Source: an uncultured Collinsella sp. (GTDB taxonomy: Bacteria; Actinomycetota; Coriobacteriia; Coriobacteriales; Coriobacteriaceae). Taken from it: a stretch of DNA of 64,000 nucleotides. A program made the translations under genes and the position numbers. The stretch's first letter is position 1. Each line of letters starts with the position of its first letter. Of the stretch, positions 36,101-44,114 are shown one piece after another. The DNA lies in the NCBI GenBank assembly GCA_905208635.1, contig CAJLPX010000004.1, forward strand, positions 1 through 64,000. Reading direction: 5' to 3'. The notes beneath the pieces are model-generated. The model did not search any database, was not told the origin of the DNA, and saw only the letters and a program-made list of their open reading frames with translations.

Positions 36101-37925
36101 CCTTGGGGTCGCGCAGCTTAATGACCTTGAACAGGGCATTCTTGATGACGGAATAGGACAGGCCGGCCGCGATGTCGCCCACCGTGGCACCTTCCTTTTG
36201 CGCCTGCTTGACGCGCGAGTTCATAAAGACCGTGCAGCGGCTGCCCAAATCGACCGGGGCCTTGGCATGGATGGCGGCATCGGCAAACGCGCGCACGTCC
36301 ATGTTCATAGAGACGGCGAAGCTCTCGATAAAGCTGCCGCAACCCGACGAGCAGGCCTCGTTGAGCATGATGTGCTCAATCACGCCGTCCTTGACGCGCA
36401 GGCACTTCATGTCCTGGCCGCCGATGTCCAGGATAAACTCGACGCCGGGCAGGAACGCCTTGGCGCCGCGCAGGTGCGCGACGGTCTCGATCTCGCCGGA
36501 ATCGGCCTTGAGGGCCTCGATGAGCAGCGCCTCGCCGTAGCCCGTGGTGGTCACGTGGCCGATGGTGCAGCCTGCAGGAATGTGGTTGTAGAAATCGGCC
36601 ATGATAACCTTGGCCGTGCCCAGGATGTCACCGTTGTTGTTGCCATACCAAGTGTGCAGCAGCTGACCGTCCTCGCCCACAAGTGCGGCCTTCATGGTGG
36701 TGGAGCCGGCGTCGATGCCGATGAACACGCGGCCGGTGTAGCCGTCGAGCTTGCCCTTGGGGACGACTTCCTTGTCGTGGCGACCCTTGAACTCAGCAAA
36801 GTCCTCGTCGGTGGCAAAGAGCGGATCCAGGCGCTCGACCTCGGCACCCTGTGTGTCACCCAGGCTGTCGATGGCCTCGATAAGCTGCGGGAACGTGCTG
36901 AGCTTGTTGGACTCATGCGCCATGGCGGCGCCGCTCGCCACAAACAGGTGGGCGTTTTGGGGCACGATACGGTGCTCCTCGTCCAGGTTGAGCGTGAGGT
37001 AGAAGCGGTGGCGCAGCTCGGAGAGATACTGCAGCGGGCCGCCCAGGAAGGCGACGTTGCCGCGGATGGGACGGCCGCACGCCAGGCCCGAGATGGTCTG
37101 GGTCACGACAGCCTGGAAGATAGAGGCGGCCACGTCCTCGGGGCGGGCACCCTCGTTGAGCAGCGGCTGGACGTCGGTCTTGGCAAAGACGCCACAGCGG
37201 CTGGCGATGGGATAGATGGTAGTGGCGTTGGCCGCGAGTTCGTTAAGGCCGCTGGCGTCGGTGTGCAGCAGAGTGGCCATCTGGTCGATGAACGCGCCCG
37301 TGCCGCCGGCGCAGGTGCCGTTCATGCGCTGCTCGATGCCGTTATCGAAGTAGATGATCTTGGCGTCCTCGCCGCCCAGCTCGATGGCGACGTCGGTGGC
37401 CGGGATAAGGGTCTCGACGGCGCGTTTGCTGGCGATGACCTCCTGGACAAACTCCAGGTCGAGCCACTGGGACAGCAGCAGGCCGCCCGAGCCGGTAATG
37501 GCGCAGGTCATCTGGGCCGTCGGCAGCACGGTCGCGGCACCCTCGAACAGGTCGCGGGCGCAGGCACGGACGTCGGTGTGATGGCGCTGGTACTTGGCGT
37601 AGACGATCTGGTTGTCGTCGTTGAGCACGGCGAGCTTAACGGTGGTGGAGCCCACGTCGATGCCCAGGTGCAGGTTGCCACGAGCGTTCTCGGGGTTGAA
37701 GATTGCACCTTCGGGGGCGTGGGCGGCGGCTACGGGCTCAGCGGCGGTAGCGGGCTCGGCGGCGACGGACGTCTCCCCTGCCGCGTTCTTGGCATCGGCA
37801 ACTGCCTCGGCAACTTTCTCGGCTGCCGCGGTCGCGGCCTTCTGGGCCGCGTCCACCACGGCGGGCGCGGCCTCGCGTGCGGCAGCGACCACACGATCCT
37901 TGATGCCCTCGACGAGTTTGCTCAT
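33144..37925 (-). CDS. Giant acyl-CoA dehydratase activase / dehydratase-like protein
   Basis: A 1593-aa fusion. Residues 1-80 are an Ala/Lys/Glu-rich amphipathic stretch; two BadF/HgdC-type ATPase domains follow (about 85-345 with LGIDVGSTTVKLAV, and about 395-665 with FIGIDAGSTTMKAAL and the cluster region LNEACSSGCGSF). A Cys-rich linker (CGRCSNNCQL), then DUF2229 (from about 740, VGIPRALNMYENYPFWHAFF) and a HgdB-like C-terminus with HDGCVSCGPT near the end. In 2-hydroxyglutaryl-CoA dehydratase the [4Fe-4S] activase uses ATP to inject an electron into the dehydratase; the fused form is known but its substrate is not. In operon with the TetR gene upstream. Confidence 0.9.
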   Translation of the reverse strand: MSKLVEGIKDRVVAAAREAAPAVVDAAQKAATAAAEKVAEAVADAKNAAGETSVAAEPATAAEPVAAAHAPEGAIFNPENARGNLHLGIDVGSTTVKLAVLNDDNQIVYAKYQRHHTDVRACARDLFEGAATVLPTAQMTCAITGSGGLLLSQWLDLEFVQEVIASKRAVETLIPATDVAIELGGEDAKIIYFDNGIEQRMNGTCAGGTGAFIDQMATLLHTDASGLNELAANATTIYPIASRCGVFAKTDVQPLLNEGARPEDVAASIFQAVVTQTISGLACGRPIRGNVAFLGGPLQYLSELRHRFYLTLNLDEEHRIVPQNAHLFVASGAAMAHESNKLSTFPQLIEAIDSLGDTQGAEVERLDPLFATDEDFAEFKGRHDKEVVPKGKLDGYTGRVFIGIDAGSTTMKAALVGEDGQLLHTWYGNNNGDILGTAKVIMADFYNHIPAGCTIGHVTTTGYGEALLIEALKADSGEIETVAHLRGAKAFLPGVEFILDIGGQDMKCLRVKDGVIEHIMLNEACSSGCGSFIESFAVSMNMDVRAFADAAIHAKAPVDLGSRCTVFMNSRVKQAQKEGATVGDIAAGLSYSVIKNALFKVIKLRDPKEIGSQVIVQGGTFMSDATLRAFEQLTGVHAVRPDIAGCMGAYGAALLARDRAGADGTSTILSAEGIAHLTVTQKHVRCGRCSNNCQLTVNDFGGGRRFITGNRCEKGAGHKKQKTEAPNLFKKKNDLLFNREVLSPDEAPRGTVGIPRALNMYENYPFWHAFFTRLGFSVQLSDQSSKKTYQAGIESMPSESVCYPAKMSHGHVMNLIDRDVDFIWMPCVRWERKEDPTAGNCYNCPIVMSYPTALALNIDEIREQNIEFLYPFVPYHDKTELKRRLYQVLAVDRVADAQAGRGRVRGPKITRSEVDAAVNAAFEADARFHEDIQTMGEEALKWVEDHGGHGVVLAGRPYHNDPEINHALPELISSFGFAVFTEDSLAHLVKPERPIRVVDQWMYHSRLYAVARFVTMRNDLDLIQLNSFGCGLDALTTDQVQEILEASGKIYTVLKIDEVSNLGAARIRIRSLMAALKDQEAERLAEATAAGEAYEQGDAAPVAPSTDAPAFASRKYTFEAQRESASTAWPKVPFTEQMREEGYTILCPQMAPIHFDLVKEVFRGAGYNLELLPSTDHDAVEAGLRYVNNDICYPSILVTGQIMEAIESGRYDLSKTAVVISQTGGGCRATNYIALIRKALRESGHPEIPVISLSAVALGEDNPGFKITPALLKQAVYAVLFGDVMMQMLYRCRPYEATPGAANALYEEYMARARKLAPKFNRHNYTKLCREAIRAFDTMPLVGEGTKPRVGVVGEILVKFHPTANNHVVDVIEREGCEAVVPGLLDFFLYSMSNAELQKDELGSSATTRAGMQALIKLVDWMRTPVEELLEKSRRFEAPERIGTMADKARTVLSVCNNMGEGWLLTAEMLDLIDHGAPNIICTQPFACLPNHVVGKAVIKELRRQHPESNIVAVDYDPGASEVNQLNRIKLMISVAKENMRAGKGFKLEKVAPLAMDEVTGQMRAHDGCVSCGPTSEEAVASVAGRLGRGIKK

Positions 37926-37936
37926 TGTCTCTCCTC

Positions 37937-38647
37937 TTAGTTGTTGGACTCGACGGTTGCAGCGGTGTCGGCCGCGTCCTCGAGCTGCAAGTTCAATAGC
38001 TTCATGCCGTATTCCGGCACGTTGATATCGATGGGTTGGCCATACAGGTCGCCGGGGCGCACAAAAGCGAGCACCGTCATAATGCGCGCCATGGCCTCGG
38101 GCGATTCGGTGAGCCCACGCTCAAACCAGCGCTGAATCATGCCGACCTCGGCACTCACGACGTAGGTGACGTAGTAGTCAAAGAACGTGCCCAGCGCCAG
38201 ACCCAGAATGCCCGTCTGCGCACGCGGCACCACAGCCTCACGCGCGGTGTCGATGATCCTTTTAATGAAGGCCTGGTCGCCGCCCGGACCCAGCAGCACA
38301 CCGATTAAGTCGCGGTTGGCCGCAAGATAACGCAGCAGCTCAACCGAACCGGGCGCCGGCTCGAGCTCATCGATGTTGTGATAGAGATCAGGCAGATGAG
38401 CTGCGGTGATGAGCTCAATGCGCTCACGGATCTCGGCCAGCAAGCCGTCCTCGATTTGATTGATAAAGTCGGGGATATCGCGGTAGTGCGAATAGAACGT
38501 GCGGCGCGTAAGGCCAGCACGCTCGGTGAGCGACGCGACATTAATGCGCGAAAGGTCGCCGCTTTCGGCAAGCTCGCTGGCAAGTGCCTGGCGAAGGGCA
38601 CGCTGCGAGCGAAGGGACCGGCGATCGCATTTCTCGAGCTGGGACAA
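37937..38647 (-). CDS. TetR-like regulator of the activase operon
   Basis: A 236-aa TetR/AcrR protein. The HTH (VASLTERAGLTRRTFYSHYR, about 38-57) is clear and the C-terminal ligand domain is of the TetR_C_33 kind seen in Coriobacteria and Firmicutes. It ends 11 bp before the giant activase gene, so the two are co-transcribed and it likely autoregulates them. Upstream, TATTGCACA occurs twice as direct repeats (38677-38685 and 38696-38704), a possible operator. Confidence 0.85.
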   Translation of the reverse strand: MSQLEKCDRRSLRSQRALRQALASELAESGDLSRINVASLTERAGLTRRTFYSHYRDIPDFINQIEDGLLAEIRERIELITAAHLPDLYHNIDELEPAPGSVELLRYLAANRDLIGVLLGPGGDQAFIKRIIDTAREAVVPRAQTGILGLALGTFFDYYVTYVVSAEVGMIQRWFERGLTESPEAMARIMTVLAFVRPGDLYGQPIDINVPEYGMKLLNLQLEDAADTAATVESNN

Positions 38648-38740
38648 GCGTCCTCCTTGTTACTCAGCCTGTGCGCTATTGCACAGTGCGAGTATTATTG
38701 CACACCGTGTGTATCAACACGTAAAGGCAATATTTAGAAT

Positions 38741-38767
38741 GTGACGAGGGGGCAGTCCCTTTGTCAC
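38741..38767. repeat. REP-like palindrome, family III (degenerate copy)
   Basis: GTGACGAGGGGGCAGTCCCTTTGTCAC, a diverged form of the perfect element at 39151-39177. The two copies bracket the small-peptide/RNA locus. Confidence 0.7.
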
Positions 38768-38799
38768 AACCCGCCTGGCTTTTGGAGCGGCATTACCGA

Positions 38800-38828
38800 T
38801 TGTCCAAAATGTCATTCGTGGGTAGAAT
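38800..38828 (+). promoter_or_regulatory. Sigma-70-type promoter of a small plus-strand RNA
   Basis: TTGTCC (38800-38805), 17-bp spacer, TAGAAT (38823-38828). No reading frame follows; transcription would run into the 3' end of the opposing 41-aa ORF. Confidence 0.6.
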
Positions 38829-38833
38829 AGTGT

Positions 38834-38918
38834 CGACGGCAGCCCAAGTTGTAGCTGGCTGGGCAGCGCCGTTGTTTGCATTAGGGGGTCAACGCCTTAG
38901 CGGCGGCGACCCCTTCTG
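38834..38918 (+). ncRNA. Candidate antitoxin-like small RNA
   Basis: The predicted RNA of about 80 nt starts after the promoter at 38800-38828. It can form ACGGCAGCCCA..UGGG.CAGC.GCCGU (38834-38875) and a terminator stem GGGGTCAACGCC/GGCGGCGACCCC (38884-38912) followed by TTCTGTT. That terminator covers the stop codon of the opposing peptide gene, so the two transcripts overlap tail to tail. Layout matches Fst/par-type type I modules; existence of the RNA is inferred only. Confidence 0.5.
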
Positions 38919-39022
38919 TTGCGCTTCGAACGCTGCTTGAGTGCCTCGGAAAGGCCGACAAGCGCCGTGAAGAACGAGACCACGGCGGTCAGAAGTCTCA
39001 CGAAATCAATCAAATCGGTCAT
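38897..39022 (-). CDS. 41-aa hydrophobic peptide, candidate type I toxin
   Basis: ATG at 39022 follows a strong GGGAGGTGATGCCC site. The product has a short N-terminus (MTDLIDF), one membrane span (VRLLTAVVSFFTALVGL) and a strongly basic tail (KQRSKRNRRGRRR). This is the size and form of Fst/Ldr/TxpA-type membrane toxins; no sequence homology can be claimed. The leader can fold CCCUCCAU-UUG-AUGGGAGG, hiding the ribosome site. TAGAAT (39087-39092 region) with a TTCGCA upstream is a plausible promoter. A small RNA candidate converges on its 3' end. Confidence 0.6.
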   Translation of the reverse strand: MTDLIDFVRLLTAVVSFFTALVGLSEALKQRSKRNRRGRRR

Positions 39023-39150
39023 GGGCATCACCTCCCATCAAATGGAGGGCGCTGCCCGGCACATGGAGCTGCCGTCAACGACACCGATTCTATCAAAGCG
39101 CAGTTAGATATGCGAATATTTGTTCGTGTTTAAAGAAGTTAGTCCCCACT

Positions 39151-39177
39151 GTGACAAAGGGACAGTCCCTTTGTCAC
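39151..39177. repeat. REP-like palindrome, family III (perfect copy)
   Basis: GTGACAAAGGGACAGTCCCTTTGTCAC: perfect arms around an A/T centre. Abuts the stop codon of the HAD gene at 39179. Confidence 0.85.
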
Positions 39178-39178
39178 A

Positions 39179-40042
39179 TTATTCGATGATGGTGCAGGAG
39201 TTCTGCTTGCTCATGGTGGCGAGCATGTGTTTGGGGACGGCGTGGGCCATGCAGCTGCCGATGGTCGCGCTCGCGGCGGCCTTAGCTGCATCGCTTGCGT
39301 TTTTGGTCGCGTAGCTGTGGCGGAAGCGTTTGAGCATGGCGATGTCGTTGCCACCGTCGCCGTAGACCGCGACCTCGTCCTCGGCAATACCGTAGTAGCC
39401 CGCCAGCCAGGCAACACTCTCGCCCTTGTTGCACGTCACGTCCGTAATCTCGAACATAACGGGGTCAAACGGCGCGTTGACCACGCGATCGGAACGCTCG
39501 GCAAGATACGCCTTAAGGTCGCGCTCCAGCTCGCGCGAGGTCACGCGGCAGTTGATCTTGCACACATCGTGGCGCAAGATGTCGCCAATCGACTGGTCGA
39601 AATACTGTTCCTCGTGGTACCCGCCACGCGCACGCATGCCGCGCATCACGATGCGCTTGATGGGGCTGTCCTTTTTAAAGCCTGCCTGATGCATCTCGAA
39701 CGATCCACTCGAAAACATGCCATCGGGCGTGGAGCAGTCAAAGCAAATGTCCGGGAACGCCTTGAGCAGCTCCTCGGTAACCTGCGGGTCGATGGTCCAG
39801 GTCTTGAGCACCTCGCCATGGCTGTCGCGCACGATGGACCCATTGGAGCAGCAGGCGTCAAGCGCCAGGCCCGTAAAGCCATGCTCGCCGATCGGCAACG
39901 TCGAGCGTCCAGTCGCGGGAACCACATGCAGGCCAGCCTCAGTCAGCTCGCGAATGGCGCGGCGGATAGTCCTATCTGCCTCGTGCAGGGCGTTAAGCAG
40001 CGTTCCGTCTAAGTCACTCGCGAACATCTTGATCATGGGCAT
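39179..40042 (-). CDS. Cof-type HAD hydrolase
   Basis: About 287 aa. Motif I FASDLDGTLLN near the N-terminus, cap IIB in the middle, and motif IV YGDGGNDIAML identify a Cof/sugar-phosphate phosphatase type of haloacid dehalogenase superfamily. Probable phosphatase of sugar phosphates or nucleotides, exact substrate unknown. Start 40042 or 40036; both follow AAGGAGAGGC. The frame continues to 40120 without a site. Confidence 0.88.
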   Translation of the reverse strand: MPMIKMFASDLDGTLLNALHEADRTIRRAIRELTEAGLHVVPATGRSTLPIGEHGFTGLALDACCSNGSIVRDSHGEVLKTWTIDPQVTEELLKAFPDICFDCSTPDGMFSSGSFEMHQAGFKKDSPIKRIVMRGMRARGGYHEEQYFDQSIGDILRHDVCKINCRVTSRELERDLKAYLAERSDRVVNAPFDPVMFEITDVTCNKGESVAWLAGYYGIAEDEVAVYGDGGNDIAMLKRFRHSYATKNASDAAKAAASATIGSCMAHAVPKHMLATMSKQNSCTIIE

Positions 40043-40151
40043 GCCTCTCCTTCGTCTGCACGATATTGTAGACGAAAGAGAGGCATGCCCAAACAATGCC
40101 GTCCCGGCGCGGCGGGCCACCGCCTCCGCAAATTCACGGTGCCCCAGCGCG

Positions 40152-41414
40152 TCAAGACAATCGCCGCAAGCGATTTTTCAGACGATAAAACAGCACCGTC
40201 GTCAACGTCAGCACCGCCAACATGGCTGCGAATACAATCGCTGGTGTCCATCGATCATATGCAACCCCGTACGTCAATTGGCCGATAGGTGTTGCGCAGG
40301 AAAGGACCATGTAAACGACCGAAAGCACTTTTCCGCAGAGCTCAGCCGGCGCTACCCGCTGAACAAACGCGATGATTTCAACCGACGCAATGCTTGCCCA
40401 CACCATGACCCATGCCGAACCAACTGCAAACACGGCGAACGCACATACATCAGTGCCGCACAATAGCGCGACAATGATCGGCGCGACTCCAAAACAGATC
40501 ATCGCAACATATCGACATATGCCATTGAAAGAAAAGCGATGCGGCCAAATGCCGACCAAGCCACTGCCGGTAAGACCACCCAAGCCCAGAGCAACCTCAA
40601 CTATCCCAACGCAGGACGATTGCATGCCGAGATGCTTTGTAACAATAATGGGAGCGCCAATCGTTAGCCCAACCAACGCAAGGTTCAAAACGGCCGCAAG
40701 CAAAATCACAGCGACCAATGATGCATTTTGCAACAGATACCGAATCGACTCCCGAAAATCGTTTCGGCATGTCGTGCGAGTCGCGCCGTCTCCCATCGTT
40801 TCAGATGAGGCATTTTGCTTGAGTACGCCACCAAACAACAGAGCTGAAATCGCAAACGTTACCGACGCGATTGTGCAAAGAGCATCGATGCCAAAGCACC
40901 CATAGACTGCCGTCCCGACCACAGGACCCAAGATATTGCTCACCATGGTCACCTGCGAAACCAATGCAGTGGCCCGCTCAACCTTCTTTTCACCCGCCAT
41001 GCGCACCGTCTCAATTTGGAGCATTGGCTTTAGCAGCGATTGAACACCATATTGAACACAAAGTATCGCTACTACGACGACCGCAAGAGGCAACGAGCGC
41101 TTCATGGGGATAGACAGCAGTGATGCAGTCATCAGAGCAATGCCGAGGGCCACGAGGACCTCGCGATGTCTTCCCCTATCCGCCAAGATTCCGCCAGCCG
41201 GAGTTGCAAGTACGCCGGGTATGAACGCTATCGCCGCGACGACGCCATATAACGTTGACGATCCACTGCGATCGAACAAGTAAAGTGGATACGCAAAGCA
41301 CAGCGCCGACAGCATCGAATACGTGCACAGCTGCGCAACCAGAAGTTCCGCGAGCCTGATTGACCGCACTGTTTTTGATTTCAACGAGACACCGACGTCT
41401 CTCAGCCCAGCCAT
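40152..41414 (-). CDS. MFS efflux-type transporter
   Basis: A 420-aa major facilitator protein with about 12 helices; the loop 2-3 motif GGILADRGRHREVLVALG is characteristic of drug-type MFS exporters. Start 41414 (MAGLRDVG) follows GGGGGTGGGC. GC content is somewhat lower than the surroundings. Its TetR-type regulator lies immediately upstream and two operator-like palindromes fill the 100-bp gap, so expression is probably induced by the exported compound. Confidence 0.85.
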   Translation of the reverse strand: MAGLRDVGVSLKSKTVRSIRLAELLVAQLCTYSMLSALCFAYPLYLFDRSGSSTLYGVVAAIAFIPGVLATPAGGILADRGRHREVLVALGIALMTASLLSIPMKRSLPLAVVVVAILCVQYGVQSLLKPMLQIETVRMAGEKKVERATALVSQVTMVSNILGPVVGTAVYGCFGIDALCTIASVTFAISALLFGGVLKQNASSETMGDGATRTTCRNDFRESIRYLLQNASLVAVILLAAVLNLALVGLTIGAPIIVTKHLGMQSSCVGIVEVALGLGGLTGSGLVGIWPHRFSFNGICRYVAMICFGVAPIIVALLCGTDVCAFAVFAVGSAWVMVWASIASVEIIAFVQRVAPAELCGKVLSVVYMVLSCATPIGQLTYGVAYDRWTPAIVFAAMLAVLTLTTVLFYRLKNRLRRLS

Positions 41415-41427
41415 AAGCCCACCCCCT

Positions 41428-41509
41428 ATACATACCACTAGTATGTATTTAATGACTTGAAAAGGGCAGCCGTGGCTACCCTCACAAATCAATTACATAC
41501 CGTTGGTAT
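41428..41509. promoter_or_regulatory. Two TetR-type operator palindromes
   Basis: ATACATAC-CACTA-GTATGTAT (41428-41448) is a perfect 8-bp inverted repeat with a 5-bp centre. ACATAC-CGTTG-GTATCT (41495-41511) has the same ATAC-N5-GTAT core. Both lie between the TetR gene and the MFS gene. Confidence 0.75.
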
Positions 41510-41514
41510 CTATA

Positions 41515-42177
41515 TTACCACCCGGCGCAGTCCCATACGTCCCAAATCTGCGCCGTTGTCTGGAGCACTTCCTCGCCCAAATCGAGTCCCACCGCAGAGG
41601 CCATCTGCGCCAAACATTGAGCGCGAGCGAGCATTCGATCCTTGGGTTCAAGCGGACGAAACAGTGGCAGCAACCAGAGATTCGCCAGCAACGATACGGC
41701 CTCTGCCGCTTCGCGCGGGCATTCGCACGCAATGGATCCGTCGGCGATGCCCTCCTCGATCACTGGCAAGAGACAGCCATCGGCCGACTCGTCAAATGAG
41801 CCCTGGTACTGCATCGCCAGTAGGCGCGAGCTTTTTACCGGATCTGCTGCAGGACGCATACGTGCCCATAGCTCAATTTGTGGAACAACGGACTCGGGAG
41901 CGTACAGTCGCTTGAGCTTTTGGGCTCCGGTCATATTACCGACGCCAAGCATCGAGCGGCGGCGCTCAACAATCGGAGTCATCGCCCGATCAAACGCGGC
42001 GTTGAAAATCTCTTCTTTGCTCTTGAAGTGATGATAGACAGCGCCCTTGGTCATACCATCGAGACGGTCAACGATATCTTGAATGCTCGTCCCCTCATAA
42101 CCCTGTGCGCAGAATAGCTCCAGTGCCGCGTCGAGAATCTTCGCGACCGTCTCCTCGGGATATTTATTGCGACCCAT
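41515..42177 (-). CDS. TetR regulator of the MFS transporter
   Basis: A 220-aa TetR/AcrR protein. GYEGTSIQDIVDRLDGMTKG then AVYHHFKSKEEIF is the DNA-binding domain (about 28-60). Start 42177 (MGRNKYPEE) is the usual family N-terminus; the frame reaches 42213. Likely represses the downstream MFS gene through ATAC-N5-GTAT sites. Confidence 0.88.
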   Translation of the reverse strand: MGRNKYPEETVAKILDAALELFCAQGYEGTSIQDIVDRLDGMTKGAVYHHFKSKEEIFNAAFDRAMTPIVERRRSMLGVGNMTGAQKLKRLYAPESVVPQIELWARMRPAADPVKSSRLLAMQYQGSFDESADGCLLPVIEEGIADGSIACECPREAAEAVSLLANLWLLPLFRPLEPKDRMLARAQCLAQMASAVGLDLGEEVLQTTAQIWDVWDCAGW

Positions 42178-42251
42178 AATCCGCCCATCCGCAACGCAAG
42201 CCTTGTGCCTCATTGCAGCATTTTAACGTTGCGGATGGCAGACGGTCGATT

Positions 42252-42590
42252 CTACACCGCGGCGGGGCCGTGTTCGCCGGTACGGATGCGGATAACATCC
42301 TCGACCGGCTCGACCCAAATCTTGCCGTCTCCAACGGCACCGGTGCGGGCGGCGTTGCAGATGATGTCGACAATGCCATCGACATGTTCATCAGCGCAGA
42401 TAAGGGTGAACTGCACCTTAGGGATCGTGTTGACAAGCAACTCGTTGCCGCGCACGTATTCCTTCCAGCCATGCTGTGCGCCGCAGCCCTGCACCTGGTT
42501 GATAGTCATGCCGCGAACATCAGCAGCAAACAGCGCGTCTTTAAGAACCTCGAGCTTCTCAGCACGAACGATTGCCGTGATCTTCTTCAT
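42252..42590 (-). CDS. PII nitrogen signal protein without the Tyr51 modification site
   Basis: A 112-aa GlnB/GlnK trimer subunit that binds ATP/ADP and 2-oxoglutarate and gates AmtB. The start MKKITAIVRAEKLEVLKDAL, the B-loop TGAVGDGKIWVEPV and the C-loop VIRIRTGE are conserved. In the T-loop, residue 51 is Leu (YVRGNELLVNTIPKV), so the uridylylated or adenylylated Tyr is missing. It lies 48 bp after amtB in the same transcript. Also K58 is kept. Confidence 0.93.
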   Translation of the reverse strand: MKKITAIVRAEKLEVLKDALFAADVRGMTINQVQGCGAQHGWKEYVRGNELLVNTIPKVQFTLICADEHVDGIVDIICNAARTGAVGDGKIWVEPVEDVIRIRTGEHGPAAV

Positions 42591-42638
42591 AGTGAATTCC
42601 TCTCTTTAAGAGTTGGTCTGACAGAACGTTTGAAACTG

Positions 42639-43916
42639 TTAGTCCAGACCACTAAACGAAGGATAGGCGCTCTCACCGTGCTGGCTCGCATCCAAGCCCA
42701 GTGCCTCGTCGGCCTCGTCCACGCGCAGGCTACCGTGGAACAGCGCCTTGACCACCGCGGCGATCAACAAATCGAGCACCAGCACAATAGCGACCGTCAC
42801 CACAATGCCTAAAATCTGCGAGATGAGCAGCGACACGTCGCCCGTGTAGAACAGGCCACCCTTACCGGTCCACGAAAGCTCCGGCACACAGAACAGGCCC
42901 GTGAGCACGCCGCCCAAGATGCCGCCAATGCCGTGGCAGCCAAACGCGTCAAGCGCGTCGTCGTAGCCAAACTTGGTCTTGAGATGGCTGATAGCCAGGT
43001 AGCAGACGGGCGATACGATCAGGCCCATGACCAGCGCCGCCCACGGCTCGACAAAGCCCGCACCCGGCGTAACCACCACAAGGCCCGCAACCAAACCGGT
43101 GCTAGCACCCACCAGCGTGGGACGACCGGTGTGCACGCGCTCGACGACAAGCCACGAGACCATGCCCGCCGCGCTGGCCGTCACGGTGTTGAGGATGGCG
43201 AGCGCCGCCACGGCGTCGGCCTTAAACTCGCTGCCACCGTTAAAGCCAAACCAGCCAAACCAAAGCAGGCCGGCGCCCAGCGCCACAAACGGCACGTTAT
43301 GCGGACGGTAGCTCATCATGCCAAAGCCGCGACGACGGCCGAGCATTAAGCAGAGAATCAGGCCCGTAAGACCGGACGAAATGTGTACCACGTCGCCGCC
43401 GGCAAAGTCGAGCGCGCCGATGATGTCGCCGATAAAGGAGCCCTCGCCGCCCCAAACCATGTGGGCGAGCGGCGCATAGACCACAAGCAGCCAAATGCCC
43501 AGGAAGGCCGTCATGGCACCGAACTTAACGCGGCCTGCCAGACTGCCCGTAACGATAGCGGCGGTGATCATGGCAAACGCCATCTGGAAGGCGATGTTGA
43601 TGATCTGAGGGTAGACGGCACCATCCGCAGCATTGCCCTCGGCCGCCTGCAGCACCTGGTTGAGCGCCGGCAGGCACAGCAGCTGGTCAAGGCCTCCAAT
43701 AAACGGACTGGAGCCGTCGCCACCGTAGGCCAGCGACCAGCCGGCAACAATCCACAGCACACCAACCAGGCCAATGGCGCCAAAGCACATAAGCATGGTG
43801 TTGATGACATTTTTGCGCCTGGACAGGCCGCCATAGAAAAACGCCAGACCCGGTGTCATTAAAAACACGAGCATGGTGCAGATGAGCATAAACGTTGTCG
43901 ATCCCGTATCGTACAT
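42639..43916 (-). CDS. amt: Ammonium transporter
   Basis: A 425-aa Amt/MEP channel with 11 helices. LVFLMTPGLAFFYGGLSRRK in the second segment region is the Amt signature, with AFQMAFAMITAAIVTGSLAG and FGCHGIGGILGG (one pore His) later. I start at 43916 (MYDTGSTTFML) with AAGGGGGAGCGA upstream; the frame reaches 44030. First gene of amt-PII. Confidence 0.94.
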   Translation of the reverse strand: MYDTGSTTFMLICTMLVFLMTPGLAFFYGGLSRRKNVINTMLMCFGAIGLVGVLWIVAGWSLAYGGDGSSPFIGGLDQLLCLPALNQVLQAAEGNAADGAVYPQIINIAFQMAFAMITAAIVTGSLAGRVKFGAMTAFLGIWLLVVYAPLAHMVWGGEGSFIGDIIGALDFAGGDVVHISSGLTGLILCLMLGRRRGFGMMSYRPHNVPFVALGAGLLWFGWFGFNGGSEFKADAVAALAILNTVTASAAGMVSWLVVERVHTGRPTLVGASTGLVAGLVVVTPGAGFVEPWAALVMGLIVSPVCYLAISHLKTKFGYDDALDAFGCHGIGGILGGVLTGLFCVPELSWTGKGGLFYTGDVSLLISQILGIVVTVAIVLVLDLLIAAVVKALFHGSLRVDEADEALGLDASQHGESAYPSFSGLD

Positions 43917-44114
43917 TCGCTCCCCCTTGGTCGCATGAACGTTGTCGGCGCCCATCATGCGGCCGAGGGGCAACTGGTGTAGACCAGATACGGCGTTGTT
44001 AAACGCTGCGTTGTCGAATGGAAACGGCACCGCAATCTTGGAAACGGCGCGGCAACGGACGCGAAACGAACGGGAAACGTGCGAACGAGAAGGGCGCGCT
44101 TGGCTCCGCTCTGG

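Noticed and set aside
34563..37940. 1125-aa plus-strand protein opposite the activase gene
   Set aside because: Shadow frame in GC-rich DNA; no motifs and the opposing protein has full family motifs.
38919..39107. 62-aa plus-strand ORF
   Set aside because: Antisense of the 41-aa peptide gene; no ribosome site, whereas the minus-strand ORF has a strong one.
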